The position numbers and the translations under genes are program-made. A stretch of 33,556 nucleotides of DNA from an uncultured Prevotella sp. (GTDB taxonomy: Bacteria > Bacteroidota > Bacteroidia > Bacteroidales > Bacteroidaceae), in the NCBI GenBank assembly GCA_934183355.1, contig CAKPST010000020.1, positions 1-33,556 on the forward strand, read 5' to 3'. Numbering within the stretch: position 1 is the stretch's first letter; each line of letters begins with the position of its first letter. Under the pieces are notes generated by a model that was not told the DNA's origin, did not search any database, and was given only the letters and a program-made list of their open reading frames with translations. Positions 1-8,729 of the stretch are shown piece by piece.

Positions 1-22
1 TTGAGGCATTATTGACTAAGCC

Positions 23-80
23 AATCGGTCATTAGAAATACCAATAAGGTTTTTCTAATGACCGATTTGTTTTTTTTCCT
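23..80 (+). terminator. Rho-independent terminator of an upstream plus-strand gene
   Basis: A perfect 16-bp inverted repeat (arms 23-38 and 52-67, 13-nt loop) is followed by a T-rich run at 68-78. The T tract lies on the plus-strand side, so it ends a transcript coming from the left of the window, whose gene is not visible. The minus-strand MATE gene ends at 118 and converges on it. The stem may also stop that transcript, but no T tract lies on that side. Confidence 0.8.
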
Positions 81-117
81 ATTATTATTTATAGAGTTAA
101 TTCCCAGTCTTTGTTTA

Positions 118-1509
118 TTATTTTGCTTGTTTTTTCAGCCTATGCTGCACCCAATGGAAGGTTGGAATAAGGAAGACATCTGCCATGCACCATGCTACTG
201 GGTCGCCTAAGCAGACACCGGTCCAAGCCAAGGCGGGGACGAGCCAAAGGCTTACACCACAACGGGCAATCATTTCCATAACGCCACTAAGCATTGAAAG
301 GTTGCTGAAACCGAGTCCTTGTATTGAGTAGCGCAGTATGGTTAGCAATCCGAGAGCAGGGTAGAAGTAGTTGGCTATGCGCATGAACTGTGCGGCACGG
401 CTTACTACCTCAGCCTCACCATTGTCTACAAATAGGCGCATCATCCAGTCGGCAAAGGGATAAATCACAATGAAGGTGAAGACGAAGTAGACCAACATAA
501 GGCATATAGCATCTTTAACGCCCTTGGTGATGCGAGCCATTTGGCGTGCTCCAAGGTTCTGTCCGCAGTAGGTAGCCATAGCCACACCGATGTTCTCGAA
601 TACACAGGTGAAGAGATATTTTATTCGCATTGAGGCAGTGAAGGCTGCTACGCATGTGGTGCCCAAAGCGTTGTTGGCACTCTGTAGCATGATGATGCCA
701 ATGCCAGTAATGGAGAACTGTAGTCCCATGGATATACCATTGTTGAGCAGAATGCTCGTGCGTTTGTTGTCAAAGCGTCGTTCGTCGCCCTGCGGAATTA
801 GCAACTGCATGTGTTTGCGGATATACCATACACATAATGCTACGGACAGGGCTTGTGACAGCCATGTGGCTATGCCGGCTCCGGCAACGCCCATACCGCA
901 ACCGAGGATGAGAACTACGTCGAGCAGGATGTTTATGACGGCAGATGTTATGAGAAAATAGAATGGTTGGCGTGAATTGCCGAGTGCACGTATCTGACCT
1001 GAGAACAGATTGAAGCCGAACGTGAAGGGTATGGCGGCAAATTGCGACATAAGGAAGACGTAGGCATCGTGGAAAATGTCTTGTGGAGTGTTGACCATTT
1101 GCAGAATCCTATGGCAGAACATAAGCGACAGCAGCGTCACCACCGAAGCAATGACAGCCGATATTCTCACGGCATTAGCTACGTAGACGCGCATTTTGCG
1201 ATAGTCCTTTGCACCGAACGCCTGTGCCACAGGAATTGCAAATCCTGCACAAGCTCCGTTGCAGAAACCCATGACAAGGAACATGATGGATGATGATGCT
1301 CCAACAGCTGCCAGCGCACCAACGCCAATCCATCTGCCTACGATGGCAGCATCAATCACGAGATACATCTGTTGCAGAATGTAGCCCAATATGAGGGGCA
1401 GGGCAAACTTGCAGATCTGACGCAGTGGCGAGCCAACAGTCATGTCGCTGACAGACGCAGTTTTGGACGATGCAGAATCTGTCTGCATCTTGTTTTTCTC
1501 AGTTTTCAT
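118..1509 (-). CDS. MATE family multidrug/cation efflux transporter
   Basis: 463-residue polytopic membrane protein of the MATE (MatE/NorM-DinF) family, which exports drugs or organic cations using a Na+ or H+ gradient across the inner membrane. After a polar N-terminus of about 30 residues the chain shows about 12 hydrophobic segments in two homologous halves. The first half has the typical MATE opening (LPLILGYILQQMYLVIDAAI, then GxxALAAVG near residues 60-70). Length is normal for the family. The ATG at 1509 follows the stop of the AraC gene by 59 nt on the same strand with no promoter seen between, so the two are probably co-transcribed and the regulator may control the pump. The substrate cannot be deduced. 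An alternative ATG lies at residue 8. Confidence 0.88.
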   Translation of the reverse strand: MKTEKNKMQTDSASSKTASVSDMTVGSPLRQICKFALPLILGYILQQMYLVIDAAIVGRWIGVGALAAVGASSSIMFLVMGFCNGACAGFAIPVAQAFGAKDYRKMRVYVANAVRISAVIASVVTLLSLMFCHRILQMVNTPQDIFHDAYVFLMSQFAAIPFTFGFNLFSGQIRALGNSRQPFYFLITSAVINILLDVVLILGCGMGVAGAGIATWLSQALSVALCVWYIRKHMQLLIPQGDERRFDNKRTSILLNNGISMGLQFSITGIGIIMLQSANNALGTTCVAAFTASMRIKYLFTCVFENIGVAMATYCGQNLGARQMARITKGVKDAICLMLVYFVFTFIVIYPFADWMMRLFVDNGEAEVVSRAAQFMRIANYFYPALGLLTILRYSIQGLGFSNLSMLSGVMEMIARCGVSLWLVPALAWTGVCLGDPVAWCMADVFLIPTFHWVQHRLKKQAK

Positions 1510-1568
1510 GTTCTTATGTAGTTATCCTTTAAACAATAAATATACGTATATGTCAGCCGTATTGCCAG

Positions 1569-2447
1569 CTATCGGTTTCTGTAAGCCAATGGTGTCATGC
1601 TCGAGCGTTGCTTGAAGAAGTTGGTCATGGCACTCTGGTCGCTGAAGTTAAGGTGGTCGGCTATTTCGCCCATAGTCATGTCGGAGTGAGTCAATAGGTT
1701 GCATATCTCCTTGTAGATTAATGACGTGACATGGTCGTAGACGGTCGATCCACTGATTTCTTTCACCAGTCGCGAGATGTATGCCGTGGATACGTTGAGC
1801 TTGCCGGCATAGAAACGAATCTGTCGCTCCTTGCGGTAGTTGCGGTAGAGATGGTGAAGGAATATCTCGTACACCTGCTTTTTGTGTCCAAGGTCGTGCG
1901 ACACGGAGCACTGCTCGTATGGCAACTCTTCGATAATAAGTTTGAGCACGTTGAACATACTGCGAATCATCTCAATCTTGTTGATGTGTTGGTGGCGCAC
2001 AATGTCACGCACAAAATGGAATATGTCGATGATGCTCTTGTTCTTGTTGTCGGATAGTTTGTAGCGTATGGCTTGTTGGGCAAAAGACTCGTCCACTAAT
2101 ATACTCTCAGCCTGGAAGTCGTGCGAAATGTCTGATACGCTTGCCACTTCCTTTGGTGTAATGATGAGTAGGTCGTTGGCGGTGAGTGTCATGTTATGCT
2201 CGTCGTCAGCTTCTTGTATCTTAATCAGGCAAGACCCTTGTTTCACCAATAGCATCTTGGTGAATAGGGTGCGCTCGTGCACCATGCTGTAGAATCCGCA
2301 ATCCTTTGACTTGGATGTATCGAAATTGGATATTACGTCGCTCTCTTCTCCGCTGACGGAGAAATGGGCGGCGTATGCGCCAAATATATCTTTGAGGTTA
2401 TATTTTTTTGCAAATTCTTCGAGGTTGTAGACTATCTGTTGATTCAT
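1569..2447 (-). CDS. AraC family transcriptional regulator
   Basis: 292-residue protein whose last ~100 residues form the double helix-turn-helix of AraC/XylS regulators. A first helix pair lies near residues 213-235 (AGKLNVSTAYISRLVKEISG) and a second near 258-285 (MGEIADHLNFSDQSAMTNFF, then the SMTPLAYR ending). The N-terminal ~170 residues look like a cupin-type sensory domain without a recognisable ligand signature. It is the first gene of a two-gene unit with the MATE transporter downstream. Known relatives act locally, so autoregulation and control of the pump are plausible but inferred. A good promoter lies just upstream at 2470-2499. Confidence 0.88.
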   Translation of the reverse strand: MNQQIVYNLEEFAKKYNLKDIFGAYAAHFSVSGEESDVISNFDTSKSKDCGFYSMVHERTLFTKMLLVKQGSCLIKIQEADDEHNMTLTANDLLIITPKEVASVSDISHDFQAESILVDESFAQQAIRYKLSDNKNKSIIDIFHFVRDIVRHQHINKIEMIRSMFNVLKLIIEELPYEQCSVSHDLGHKKQVYEIFLHHLYRNYRKERQIRFYAGKLNVSTAYISRLVKEISGSTVYDHVTSLIYKEICNLLTHSDMTMGEIADHLNFSDQSAMTNFFKQRSSMTPLAYRNR

Positions 2448-2469
2448 ATTGGACTTTCAAAATATCTTG

Positions 2470-2499
2470 CAAAATTATAACATTTATTCTAAACAGCAA
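2470..2499 (-). promoter_or_regulatory. Bacteroidetes-type promoter for the AraC-MATE unit
   Basis: Read on the minus strand, a TAATTTTG box (2470-2477) matches the Bacteroidetes -7 consensus TAnnTTTG. A TTG lies 19 nt upstream (2497-2499), matching the -33 element. The start codon of the AraC gene follows 22 nt downstream. Confidence 0.6.
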
Positions 2500-2552
2500 T
2501 AGTTGAAACATGATATTTTTTTGCAAAACAATGTATATACTCAAATAAAAGA

Positions 2553-2605
2553 GTAAGCCTGCAAGCTGAATCCTCTGTGTGAGATGGATTCGCTTGCAGG
2601 CTTAC
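2553..2605 (-). terminator. Long hairpin terminator downstream of aspA
   Basis: Arms 2553-2566 and 2592-2605 pair over 14 bp. After a one-base bulge, 2568-2573 pairs with 2586-2591 over 6 more, leaving a 12-nt loop. Read in the minus direction the stem is followed by TCTTTTATTTGA, a moderate T-rich tail. It lies 65 nt after the aspA stop and separates aspA from the AraC promoter. Confidence 0.75.
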
Positions 2606-2670
2606 TAGTACATATTCATATAAAACCAATTCCTGCTTTTATATACCTTTATATGGTATTGTCTTGCTCT

Positions 2671-4089
2671 TTATTTCAAGGTGAACTTGTGAGAGTGAAG
2701 CATTTCCTTCGGGTCGAGAGCCTTGTCGAGTTCTTCCTTGCTCATCAAGCCCTGCTCAATAACGATGTCGTATACAGAGCGACCAGATGCGTGAGCCTCC
2801 TTGGCAACCTTAGAGCTTGCCTTGTAGCCGATGATAGGGTTGAGGGCAGTAACGATGCCGATGCTGTTCTTCACCATCTCGTAGCAACGCTCCTTGTTGA
2901 CGGTGATGCCGAGTACGCACTCCTCGGTCAATGTCTCGATGACATTCTTAAGCCATGTGAGGCTCTCGAAGAGACTTGCGGTGATGATAGGCTCCATTAC
3001 GTTCAATTCGAGCTGACCAGCCTCTGCTGCGAAGCAAACAGTGGTGTCGTTGCCAATGACCTTGAAGCAAACCTGATTAGTAACCTCTGGAATAACGGGG
3101 TTGACCTTGCCCGGCATGATAGATGATCCAGGAGCCTTAGGAGGAAGGTTGATTTCGTTCAAGCCGCAACGTGGACCTGAAGCCATAAGACGGAGGTCGT
3201 TGCATATCTTAGAGAGCTTGATAGCAAGACGCTTGAGAGCTGAAGAGTAGCTAACGTATGCACCTGTGTCGGGAGTTGCCTCTACAAGGTCGCTTGCCGA
3301 TACGAAGTTTTCGCCAGTGAGCTTGCTGAGGTTGGAAGCGCAGAGCTTGGCGAAGCCCGGAACAGCATTCAAGCCAGTGCCAATGGCTGTACCACCCATA
3401 TTGATTTCGTGCAGCAGTTTGACGTTGCGCTCAAGGTTGAGGATTTCCTCCTCAAGGTTGTTGGCGTAAGCGTTGAACTCCTGACCGATAGTCATAGGTA
3501 CTGCATCCTGCAACTGTGTGCGACCCATCTTGATGGTGTCGTTGTATTCCTCTGCCTTGTAGCGGAAAGCACTGATGAGTCCAGTCAAAGCACCTACCAA
3601 GTGGATGTTCATGCGAATCAATGCCAAGCGGATAGATGTAGGATAAGCATCGTTGGTGCTCTGACCGCAGTTGGCATGGTCGTTGGGTGAGCAATATTGA
3701 TATTCGCCCTTCTCGTGTCCCATGATTTCGAGAGCACGGTTGGTTACCACCTCATTGATGTTCATGTTAACGGAAGTGCCGGCACCACCCTGAATCATGT
3801 CGATAGGGAAGTTCTCGTGCCACTTTCCGTCGATGATTTCGCGGCAAGCCTGTCCCATTGCGCTTGCTATCTCGTCGTTGATAACGCCGAGAGAGTGGTT
3901 GGTCTGAGCAGCAGCCAACTTCACGTATGCGTTGGCGATGATGAAGTCGGGATAATCGCTCATCGTCTTGCGAGAAATATGATAGTTGTTGATGCCACGC
4001 TGAGTCTGAACGCCATAAAGTGCGTCAGCAGGAACCTTAAGTTCGCCTAAGAGGTCGGACTCTAATCTGAATTTCTTTTCGTTTGTCAT
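2671..4089 (-). CDS. aspA: Aspartate ammonia-lyase
   Basis: 472-residue cytoplasmic enzyme that converts L-aspartate to fumarate and ammonia; it belongs to the aspartase/fumarase superfamily and is normally a tetramer. The superfamily signature GSSIMPGKVNP is at residues 321-331 and carries the catalytic serine loop. The following stretch (PEVTNQVCFKVIGND) favours aspartase over fumarase C, and the length is close to the ~478 of known AspA. The substrate-binding GGAGTS (101-106) and GQSTND (142-147) segments are present. Its upstream neighbour is a Dcu-type C4-dicarboxylate carrier, a common pairing in anaerobes where aspartate feeds fumarate respiration. It has its own promoter (4164-4171) and a strong terminator. 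Confidence 0.95.
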   Translation of the reverse strand: MTNEKKFRLESDLLGELKVPADALYGVQTQRGINNYHISRKTMSDYPDFIIANAYVKLAAAQTNHSLGVINDEIASAMGQACREIIDGKWHENFPIDMIQGGAGTSVNMNINEVVTNRALEIMGHEKGEYQYCSPNDHANCGQSTNDAYPTSIRLALIRMNIHLVGALTGLISAFRYKAEEYNDTIKMGRTQLQDAVPMTIGQEFNAYANNLEEEILNLERNVKLLHEINMGGTAIGTGLNAVPGFAKLCASNLSKLTGENFVSASDLVEATPDTGAYVSYSSALKRLAIKLSKICNDLRLMASGPRCGLNEINLPPKAPGSSIMPGKVNPVIPEVTNQVCFKVIGNDTTVCFAAEAGQLELNVMEPIITASLFESLTWLKNVIETLTEECVLGITVNKERCYEMVKNSIGIVTALNPIIGYKASSKVAKEAHASGRSVYDIVIEQGLMSKEELDKALDPKEMLHSHKFTLK

Positions 4090-4163
4090 AATGGTTATTT
4101 TGTTTTAGTTGTTAATTAATCTTGTTTTTGAAAGTGATTTGTTTTTGATTTGTTTCTCTGATG

Positions 4164-4171
4164 CAAAGGTA
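4164..4171 (-). promoter_or_regulatory. -7 box of the aspA promoter
   Basis: The minus strand reads TACCTTTG, a full match to the Bacteroidetes -7 element TAnnTTTG, 74 nt upstream of the aspA ATG. No convincing -33 TTTG is seen at the right distance. Confidence 0.5.
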
Positions 4172-4240
4172 CGACTAATATCTTGCATTCCTTTTATAAA
4201 AAGTGAACAGTAATTTGTAAAATAGCAAACCTACTGTGAT

Positions 4241-4256
4241 TTGGCATTGTCGCCAA
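4241..4256. promoter_or_regulatory. Small inverted repeat upstream of the aspA promoter
   Basis: TTGGC and GCCAA face each other across a 6-nt spacer, about 70 bp upstream of the aspA -7 box. Position and symmetry would suit an operator for a dimeric regulator. A 5-bp arm can arise by chance, so this is only a candidate. Confidence 0.2.
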
Positions 4257-4353
4257 TAGTGTGAATGCTAATTTAATATAGTGAGTTTTCATTTCTTACT
4301 GTATATAGTTGTTTCTCATGTATTTCTTCAGTATGTTTAGTCGTTCGTTTCGT

Positions 4354-5697
4354 TTATAGGAACTGGATTATCAAGTAGCCAACACCTATAGATACGAATG
4401 TTGTGATGAATCCAGCCAACTGAAATGAGTGGTTGACCACGAAGCGACCTATGCCAGTGGAACCGGTGCGGTCGAAGTTGATGGCTGCCACTGTAGTAGG
4501 GTAGTTGGGCAGGAAGAAATATCCGTTGACCGCTGGGAACATGGCGATGAGAGCCAATGGAGGTATGCCCAGACCTATACCGAGGGGATAGAGTGTGCGC
4601 ACCGTGGCAGCCTGCGAGAACAGCATGATAGACATGATGAACAGGGCTATAGAGAAGAGGAACGGATACTGAGTTACGAAGGTGGCGATGTGACCCTTAA
4701 AGAACTCCAAATTGCCGTTGAAGAAGGTGTCGCCCATCCAGGCTATGCCGAAGATTGCCACCAAAGCGTTCATGCCAGCAGCAAAGACGTTGCCCCTTAC
4801 GGCATCTTGCAAATTTGCCTTGCTCACAAGGAGGATGAGTGCTGAAGTTGCCATCATAATAATCTCAATGGTTTCTGGCATTGTCACGCGGTGAAGCACG
4901 CCATCCAACATAAATGATGGACGCAGTGACGGAACGCTGCCGAAGAGCACCACCAACAATACACCAAAGATGAAAGCCATAACGGCATATTTGGCGTGTG
5001 GGTCGGGATTTTTTATCATGTTGTCAATCAAGCGACTGTCTTGCTCTGGATTGATGATGCCTTGACGTACACGCTCTTGATAAACCTCGTCGTCCTTGAG
5101 ATCCTTGCCAATATGATTTTGGACGAATGCTGCAACGAGAATGGCTATCAACGAAGCCGGTATGCACACTATCAATATGTGTTTTAGCTCAATGCCTGCT
5201 CCACCTAAGAGGTCGGTGCTGATGACAGCTGCTGTAGCTGCTGAGACTGGACTGCCAGTGATGCCAAGTGAAGCTGCGATAGTAGACACACTAAGTGGAC
5301 GCTCGGGGCGAATCTTGGAGTTGGTGGCTATCTCGGAGATGATAGGCAGAAGCGAATAGCTTGTATGGGCTGTTCCTGCTACCAGACAGAAGAGCCATGT
5401 GGTGAGTGGACCAAAATAGGTAATGTGTGTGGGATGTTTGCGTAGAAATTTGGCTGCCAGACCTACGAGATAGTCAAGTCCGCCTGCTGCCTGCAATGTT
5501 GCCGCTGCTGTGATTACTGATACGATGATGAGCATCACGTCGATGGGGAGGTTGCCTGGTTTCATACCGAAACCGAAAACAAGAATGAATACGCCCACCA
5601 TACCATAAATACCAAGGCCGATGCCACCAACTCGGGCACCTTTGAAGATGAGTGCCAAAACAATGGCAAATTGTAGAAGGACAATAGCTGTAGCCAT
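4354..5697 (-). CDS. dcuB: Anaerobic C4-dicarboxylate transporter (DcuA/DcuB family)
   Basis: 447-residue inner-membrane carrier of the Dcu family, which exchanges fumarate, aspartate or malate for succinate during anaerobic growth. It has about ten hydrophobic segments, and the family-typical loops are clear: GTAHTSYSLLPIISEIA near residue 110, RPERPLSVSTIAASLGITGS near 130-150, and the C-terminal PNYPTTVAAINFDRTGSTGIG near 400. Its length matches DcuA/DcuB (433-446). DcuA and DcuB cannot be told apart from sequence alone here. The gene lies 264 nt upstream of aspA on the same strand. Each has a promoter, so they may be separately tuned although functionally linked. Confidence 0.92.
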   Translation of the reverse strand: MATAIVLLQFAIVLALIFKGARVGGIGLGIYGMVGVFILVFGFGMKPGNLPIDVMLIIVSVITAAATLQAAGGLDYLVGLAAKFLRKHPTHITYFGPLTTWLFCLVAGTAHTSYSLLPIISEIATNSKIRPERPLSVSTIAASLGITGSPVSAATAAVISTDLLGGAGIELKHILIVCIPASLIAILVAAFVQNHIGKDLKDDEVYQERVRQGIINPEQDSRLIDNMIKNPDPHAKYAVMAFIFGVLLVVLFGSVPSLRPSFMLDGVLHRVTMPETIEIIMMATSALILLVSKANLQDAVRGNVFAAGMNALVAIFGIAWMGDTFFNGNLEFFKGHIATFVTQYPFLFSIALFIMSIMLFSQAATVRTLYPLGIGLGIPPLALIAMFPAVNGYFFLPNYPTTVAAINFDRTGSTGIGRFVVNHSFQLAGFITTFVSIGVGYLIIQFL

Positions 5698-5774
5698 AGA
5701 ATTTTATCTTTAAGATTTAGTAATTAGGTTTTTTGTTGTTATATATTAATTTGCTTTGTGTGAGAATCACGCTG

Positions 5775-5782
5775 CAAAAGTA
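5775..5782 (-). promoter_or_regulatory. -7 box of the dcu transporter promoter
   Basis: The minus strand reads TACTTTTG, matching TAnnTTTG, 77 nt upstream of the transporter ATG. The rest of the 339-nt gap (5698-6036) is AT-rich and holds only this box and the hairpin at 5933-5967. Confidence 0.5.
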
Positions 5783-5932
5783 CTAAGATTTTCTAATGAA
5801 TTATTTTATTATTGTGGAAAAAGTTTTGTAACTTACGATATAAGTTATGCGTTTCGCTGTATTTTATTGTGTTAATGACATAGGTTGAATAATTTTAGTA
5901 TATTAATAAAATAGGGTTGTAGAAATATAATG

Positions 5933-5967
5933 AAAAAGGGTGAGGTGCATCGCTGCAGCCCACCCTT
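5933..5967 (-). terminator. Terminator of the kor operon
   Basis: AAGGGTG (5936-5942) pairs with CACCCTT (5961-5967). The stem continues inward with GG/CC and TGCA/TGCA around a TCGC loop, interrupted by single-base bulges. On the minus strand the stem runs into CCCTTTTTC, a short T run. It lies 69 nt after the stop of korC, the last gene of the run. Confidence 0.65.
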
Positions 5968-6036
5968 GAATAATTAGAGAGTTATAAAAAATTAAGTTCT
6001 TTCTTTTTATACTCTACTTCAACTTCATGTAGACAT

Positions 6037-6594
6037 TTATAATTCTGCCTCATGCAGTTGCTCGATAATCTTCATACCCTCGTCCACTGCCTTCATGTTG
6101 AGTGGGATGAGTCCATGATGACGTTCGGGCAACGTCTTGAAGAGAGCCTTGTTGAGTCCTTCGGTGCTCACGATTGGGCAAACCTTAAGAAGTCCACCAA
6201 GCACAATCATATTGAACACCTTAGAGTTCTTCAGTTCGGCAGCCTTGTCCATAGCGTTGATGCGATATACGTTGATATCCTTTCGAGTTGGAGGATTGAT
6301 GATGCCGAAGCCGTCGTAGATAAGGATGCCACCCTTCTTAATCTTGGGCTCAAACTTGTCGAGCGACGGTTGGTTGAGCACGATAGCCACGTCGTAGTGG
6401 CTAAGAATAGGTGAGGAGATGCGCTCTTCGCTGACAATGACAGTAACGTTGGCTGTACCACCGCGCTGCTCAGGTCCGTATGCAGGCATCCATGTCACTT
6501 CTTTATCTTCCGTAAGTCCGGAGTAGGCAAGAATCTTGCCCATTGAGAGCACGCCCTGTCCTCCGAAACCTGCTATAATAATTTCTGCTTTCAT
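6037..6594 (-). CDS. korC: 2-oxoacid:ferredoxin oxidoreductase, gamma subunit
   Basis: 185-residue cytoplasmic subunit of a four-subunit 2-oxoacid:ferredoxin oxidoreductase. The N-terminus AGFGGQGVLSMGKILA (residues 8-23) is the hallmark of the gamma domain. It is followed by the family-typical MPAYGPEQRGGTAN near 36-49. Length agrees with OorC/KorC (~186). Its ATG overlaps the stop of the beta gene by 4 nt, which implies translational coupling. It is the last gene of the delta-alpha-beta-gamma run and is followed by a hairpin terminator. Confidence 0.9.
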   Translation of the reverse strand: MKAEIIIAGFGGQGVLSMGKILAYSGLTEDKEVTWMPAYGPEQRGGTANVTVIVSEERISSPILSHYDVAIVLNQPSLDKFEPKIKKGGILIYDGFGIINPPTRKDINVYRINAMDKAAELKNSKVFNMIVLGGLLKVCPIVSTEGLNKALFKTLPERHHGLIPLNMKAVDEGMKIIEQLHEAEL

Positions 6595-7355
6595 AGGTTT
6601 GTCGTGTCTTTTAAGTCACCCTTCGGGTACTGTTTGAACATGTTCTCTTCCATCCACTTGTTGGCATTCACTGGCGACATCTTCCATCCGCTATTGCATG
6701 TTGCAACAATCTCTACCAATGACGAGCCTTTGCCCTCCATCGAAGCGGTGAACGCCTTTTTGATGGCAGCCTTTGCCTTGCGTATTGATGCTACGTTCTC
6801 TACACTCTGGCGTGATACAAAGCATGTGCCTGGCAATGTCACTGCAACCTCGCTAAGGTTGAGTGGCCATCCGTGCAGCTTAGGCTCACGTCCATAGGGA
6901 CATGTAGAGGTCTTCTGGCCAATAAGCGTAGTAGGAGCCATCTGTCCACCTGTCATGCCATAGATGGCGTTGTTGATGAAAATGAGCGTGATGTTCTCGC
7001 CACGGTTGAGGGCATGGATGCTCTCGGCAGTACCGATGCACGCCATGTCGCCATCACCCTGATAGGTGAACACCAGACGATCGGGCCACAGACGCTTGAT
7101 GGCAGTGGCGCAAGCTGGAGCGCGTCCATGTGCAGCCTCCTGCCAGTCGATGTCGATATAATTATATGCAAACACGGCGCAACCTACGGGGCTAACGCCA
7201 ACTGCCTTTTCCTGCATACCCATTTCTTCGATTACTTCAGCCACGAGCTTGTGAACCATACCGTGGGAGCAGCCAGCACAGTAGTGCATGTGGGTGTCGT
7301 TGAGAAGGTCCGGCTTCTTATAGACCAGATTCTCAGGTGATATTATATCGTTCAT
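6591..7355 (-). CDS. korB: 2-oxoacid:ferredoxin oxidoreductase, beta (TPP-binding) subunit
   Basis: 254-residue subunit carrying thiamine pyrophosphate. The cofactor motif starts at GDGD (100-103) and ends at NNAIYGMTGGQ (128-138). A CxxC pair near the N-terminus (C26, C29 in HYCAGCSHG) matches the CPGCGHG segment of relatives and probably ligates or flanks a cluster. The gene overlaps both neighbours by 4 nt. Together with alpha it forms the catalytic core that decarboxylates a 2-oxoacid to an acyl-CoA while reducing ferredoxin. The gene order matches 2-oxoglutarate enzymes (oorDABC/korDABC), but branched-chain (Vor) enzymes have similar subunits, so the substrate is not certain. Confidence 0.9.
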   Translation of the reverse strand: MNDIISPENLVYKKPDLLNDTHMHYCAGCSHGMVHKLVAEVIEEMGMQEKAVGVSPVGCAVFAYNYIDIDWQEAAHGRAPACATAIKRLWPDRLVFTYQGDGDMACIGTAESIHALNRGENITLIFINNAIYGMTGGQMAPTTLIGQKTSTCPYGREPKLHGWPLNLSEVAVTLPGTCFVSRQSVENVASIRKAKAAIKKAFTASMEGKGSSLVEIVATCNSGWKMSPVNANKWMEENMFKQYPKGDLKDTTNL

Positions 7356-8434
7356 ACCAATTTCTCCTTTAATACGTTAACCATTTCCTCCGGCTCTGGC
7401 ACAATACCGCCGAGACGTCCGTAGTGTTCTACAGGTACACTGCCGTTGACAGCGAGTCGCACGTCCTCAACCATCTGTCCTGCATTAATCTCGGCAACGA
7501 GAATGCCCTTGACTTTCTTTGCGGCTGCCTCAATCTCTTTGGTCGGGAACGGCCAAAGTGTGATAGGACGCAGCAATCCTACTTTGATGCCTTGTTTGCG
7601 GGCTATCTCAATAGTCTTCTCTGCAATGCGGGCTGCACTTCCGAATGCCACTATCATATATTCGGCATCGTCCATGAATTTGGTTTCGTAGCGCACTTCA
7701 TTTTCGCGTATGGTCTTGTACTTCTCCTGAAGATGAAGGTTGCGCACCTCCATAACCTCCGATTTAAGTTCGAGCGATGTGATGACGTTGCGCTTGCGAC
7801 CGCCACGACATCCAGTAGAAGCCCAAGGACACTCCTTGAGAATCTCTTCCTCGGTGCGGCGAGGCTTGATAGGAGGCAATACCACTTTCTCCATCATCTG
7901 ACCAATGACACCATCGCTGAGAATCATAGCTGGTGTGCGATATTTAAAGGCAAGTGTGAAGGCAAGGTCAACGAAGTCTGCCATTTCCTGCACAGAGTTA
8001 GGAGCGAGCACGATGACATAATAGTCGCCGTTGCCGCCACCACGTGTGGCTTGGAAATAGTCACTTTGCGAGGGCTGAATGGTTCCCAATCCGGGACCTC
8101 CGCGCTGCACGTTGACAATAAGACCTGGCACTTCGGCGCCAGCCATATAGCTGATGCCTTCTTGCATGAGCGACACGCCTGGACTCGAAGATGATGTCAT
8201 CACCTTCTTGCCGGCACCACCGCCGCCATAAACCATGTTGATAGAAGCCACTTCACTTTCAGCCTGAACTACAACCATGCCAGTGGTTTCCCATGGCTTG
8301 AGCTCGGCGAGAGTTTCGATGACCTCAGTTTGTGGAGTGATTGGATAACCGAAGTATCCGTCTACACCACAGCGAATGGCAGCGTGAGCAAGCGCTTCGT
8401 TGCCTTTCATAAGTTTTACTTCTTGTTCTGCCAT
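7352..8434 (-). CDS. korA: 2-oxoacid:ferredoxin oxidoreductase, alpha subunit
   Basis: 360-residue alpha subunit (pyrimidine-binding plus transketolase C-terminal domain). The N-terminal KGNEALAHAAIRCG and GYPITPQTEV segments (residues 10-40) are typical of KorA/VorB. A serine-rich loop (TSSSSPGVSLM, 80-90) is followed by NVQRGGPGLGTIQPSQSD near 108-125. The C-terminal domain has VAFGSAARIAEKTI and GLLRPITLWPFP, as expected. Many Bacteroidales homologues of this size are labelled VorB (3-methyl-2-oxobutanoate). The order delta-alpha-beta-gamma resembles 2-oxoglutarate:ferredoxin oxidoreductase. It starts 5 nt after the delta stop and overlaps beta by 4 nt. Confidence 0.9.
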   Translation of the reverse strand: MAEQEVKLMKGNEALAHAAIRCGVDGYFGYPITPQTEVIETLAELKPWETTGMVVVQAESEVASINMVYGGGGAGKKVMTSSSSPGVSLMQEGISYMAGAEVPGLIVNVQRGGPGLGTIQPSQSDYFQATRGGGNGDYYVIVLAPNSVQEMADFVDLAFTLAFKYRTPAMILSDGVIGQMMEKVVLPPIKPRRTEEEILKECPWASTGCRGGRKRNVITSLELKSEVMEVRNLHLQEKYKTIRENEVRYETKFMDDAEYMIVAFGSAARIAEKTIEIARKQGIKVGLLRPITLWPFPTKEIEAAAKKVKGILVAEINAGQMVEDVRLAVNGSVPVEHYGRLGGIVPEPEEMVNVLKEKLV

Positions 8435-8439
8435 AGTGA

Positions 8440-8673
8440 TTAGTCCTCCATTTTTTTACGGTAAACTGTTATACATCCGTCTGGACATACAATTCCGCAC
8501 GAAGCGCAACCGATGCAGTCGTCGGGATGCACTGCCTCTGCATAGCGATAGCCGTGTACGTTGACGGCTTTCTCTGCCAAGGCAATTACTTGTTTAGGGC
8601 ACGCCACCACACATAAGGAGCAACCCTTGCAGCGGTCGGTGTTGACCACGATGGCACCTTTGATTTTTCCCAT
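8440..8673 (-). CDS. korD: 2-oxoacid:ferredoxin oxidoreductase, delta (2x[4Fe-4S]) subunit
   Basis: 77-residue ferredoxin-like protein with two classic CxxCxxCxxxCP clusters: C15, C18, C21, C25 and C53, C56, C59, C63. An additional cysteine is at C67. It should pass electrons from the TPP centre to free ferredoxin. It is the first oxidoreductase gene of the run and lies 56 nt after the small TPR gene. No promoter box was found in that gap, so it is probably read through from ffh-folD. Confidence 0.9.
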   Translation of the reverse strand: MGKIKGAIVVNTDRCKGCSLCVVACPKQVIALAEKAVNVHGYRYAEAVHPDDCIGCASCGIVCPDGCITVYRKKMED

Positions 8674-8729
8674 AATGTTTGTATTTAGAAATAAGGGTTT
8701 AAAGTTTTATTATAGGCGAAACATTTCTG

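Noticed and set aside
7424..8194. 256-codon plus-strand open frame opposite the alpha subunit
   Set aside because: Composition is that of an antisense shadow of a GC-richer gene; the alpha subunit is certain.
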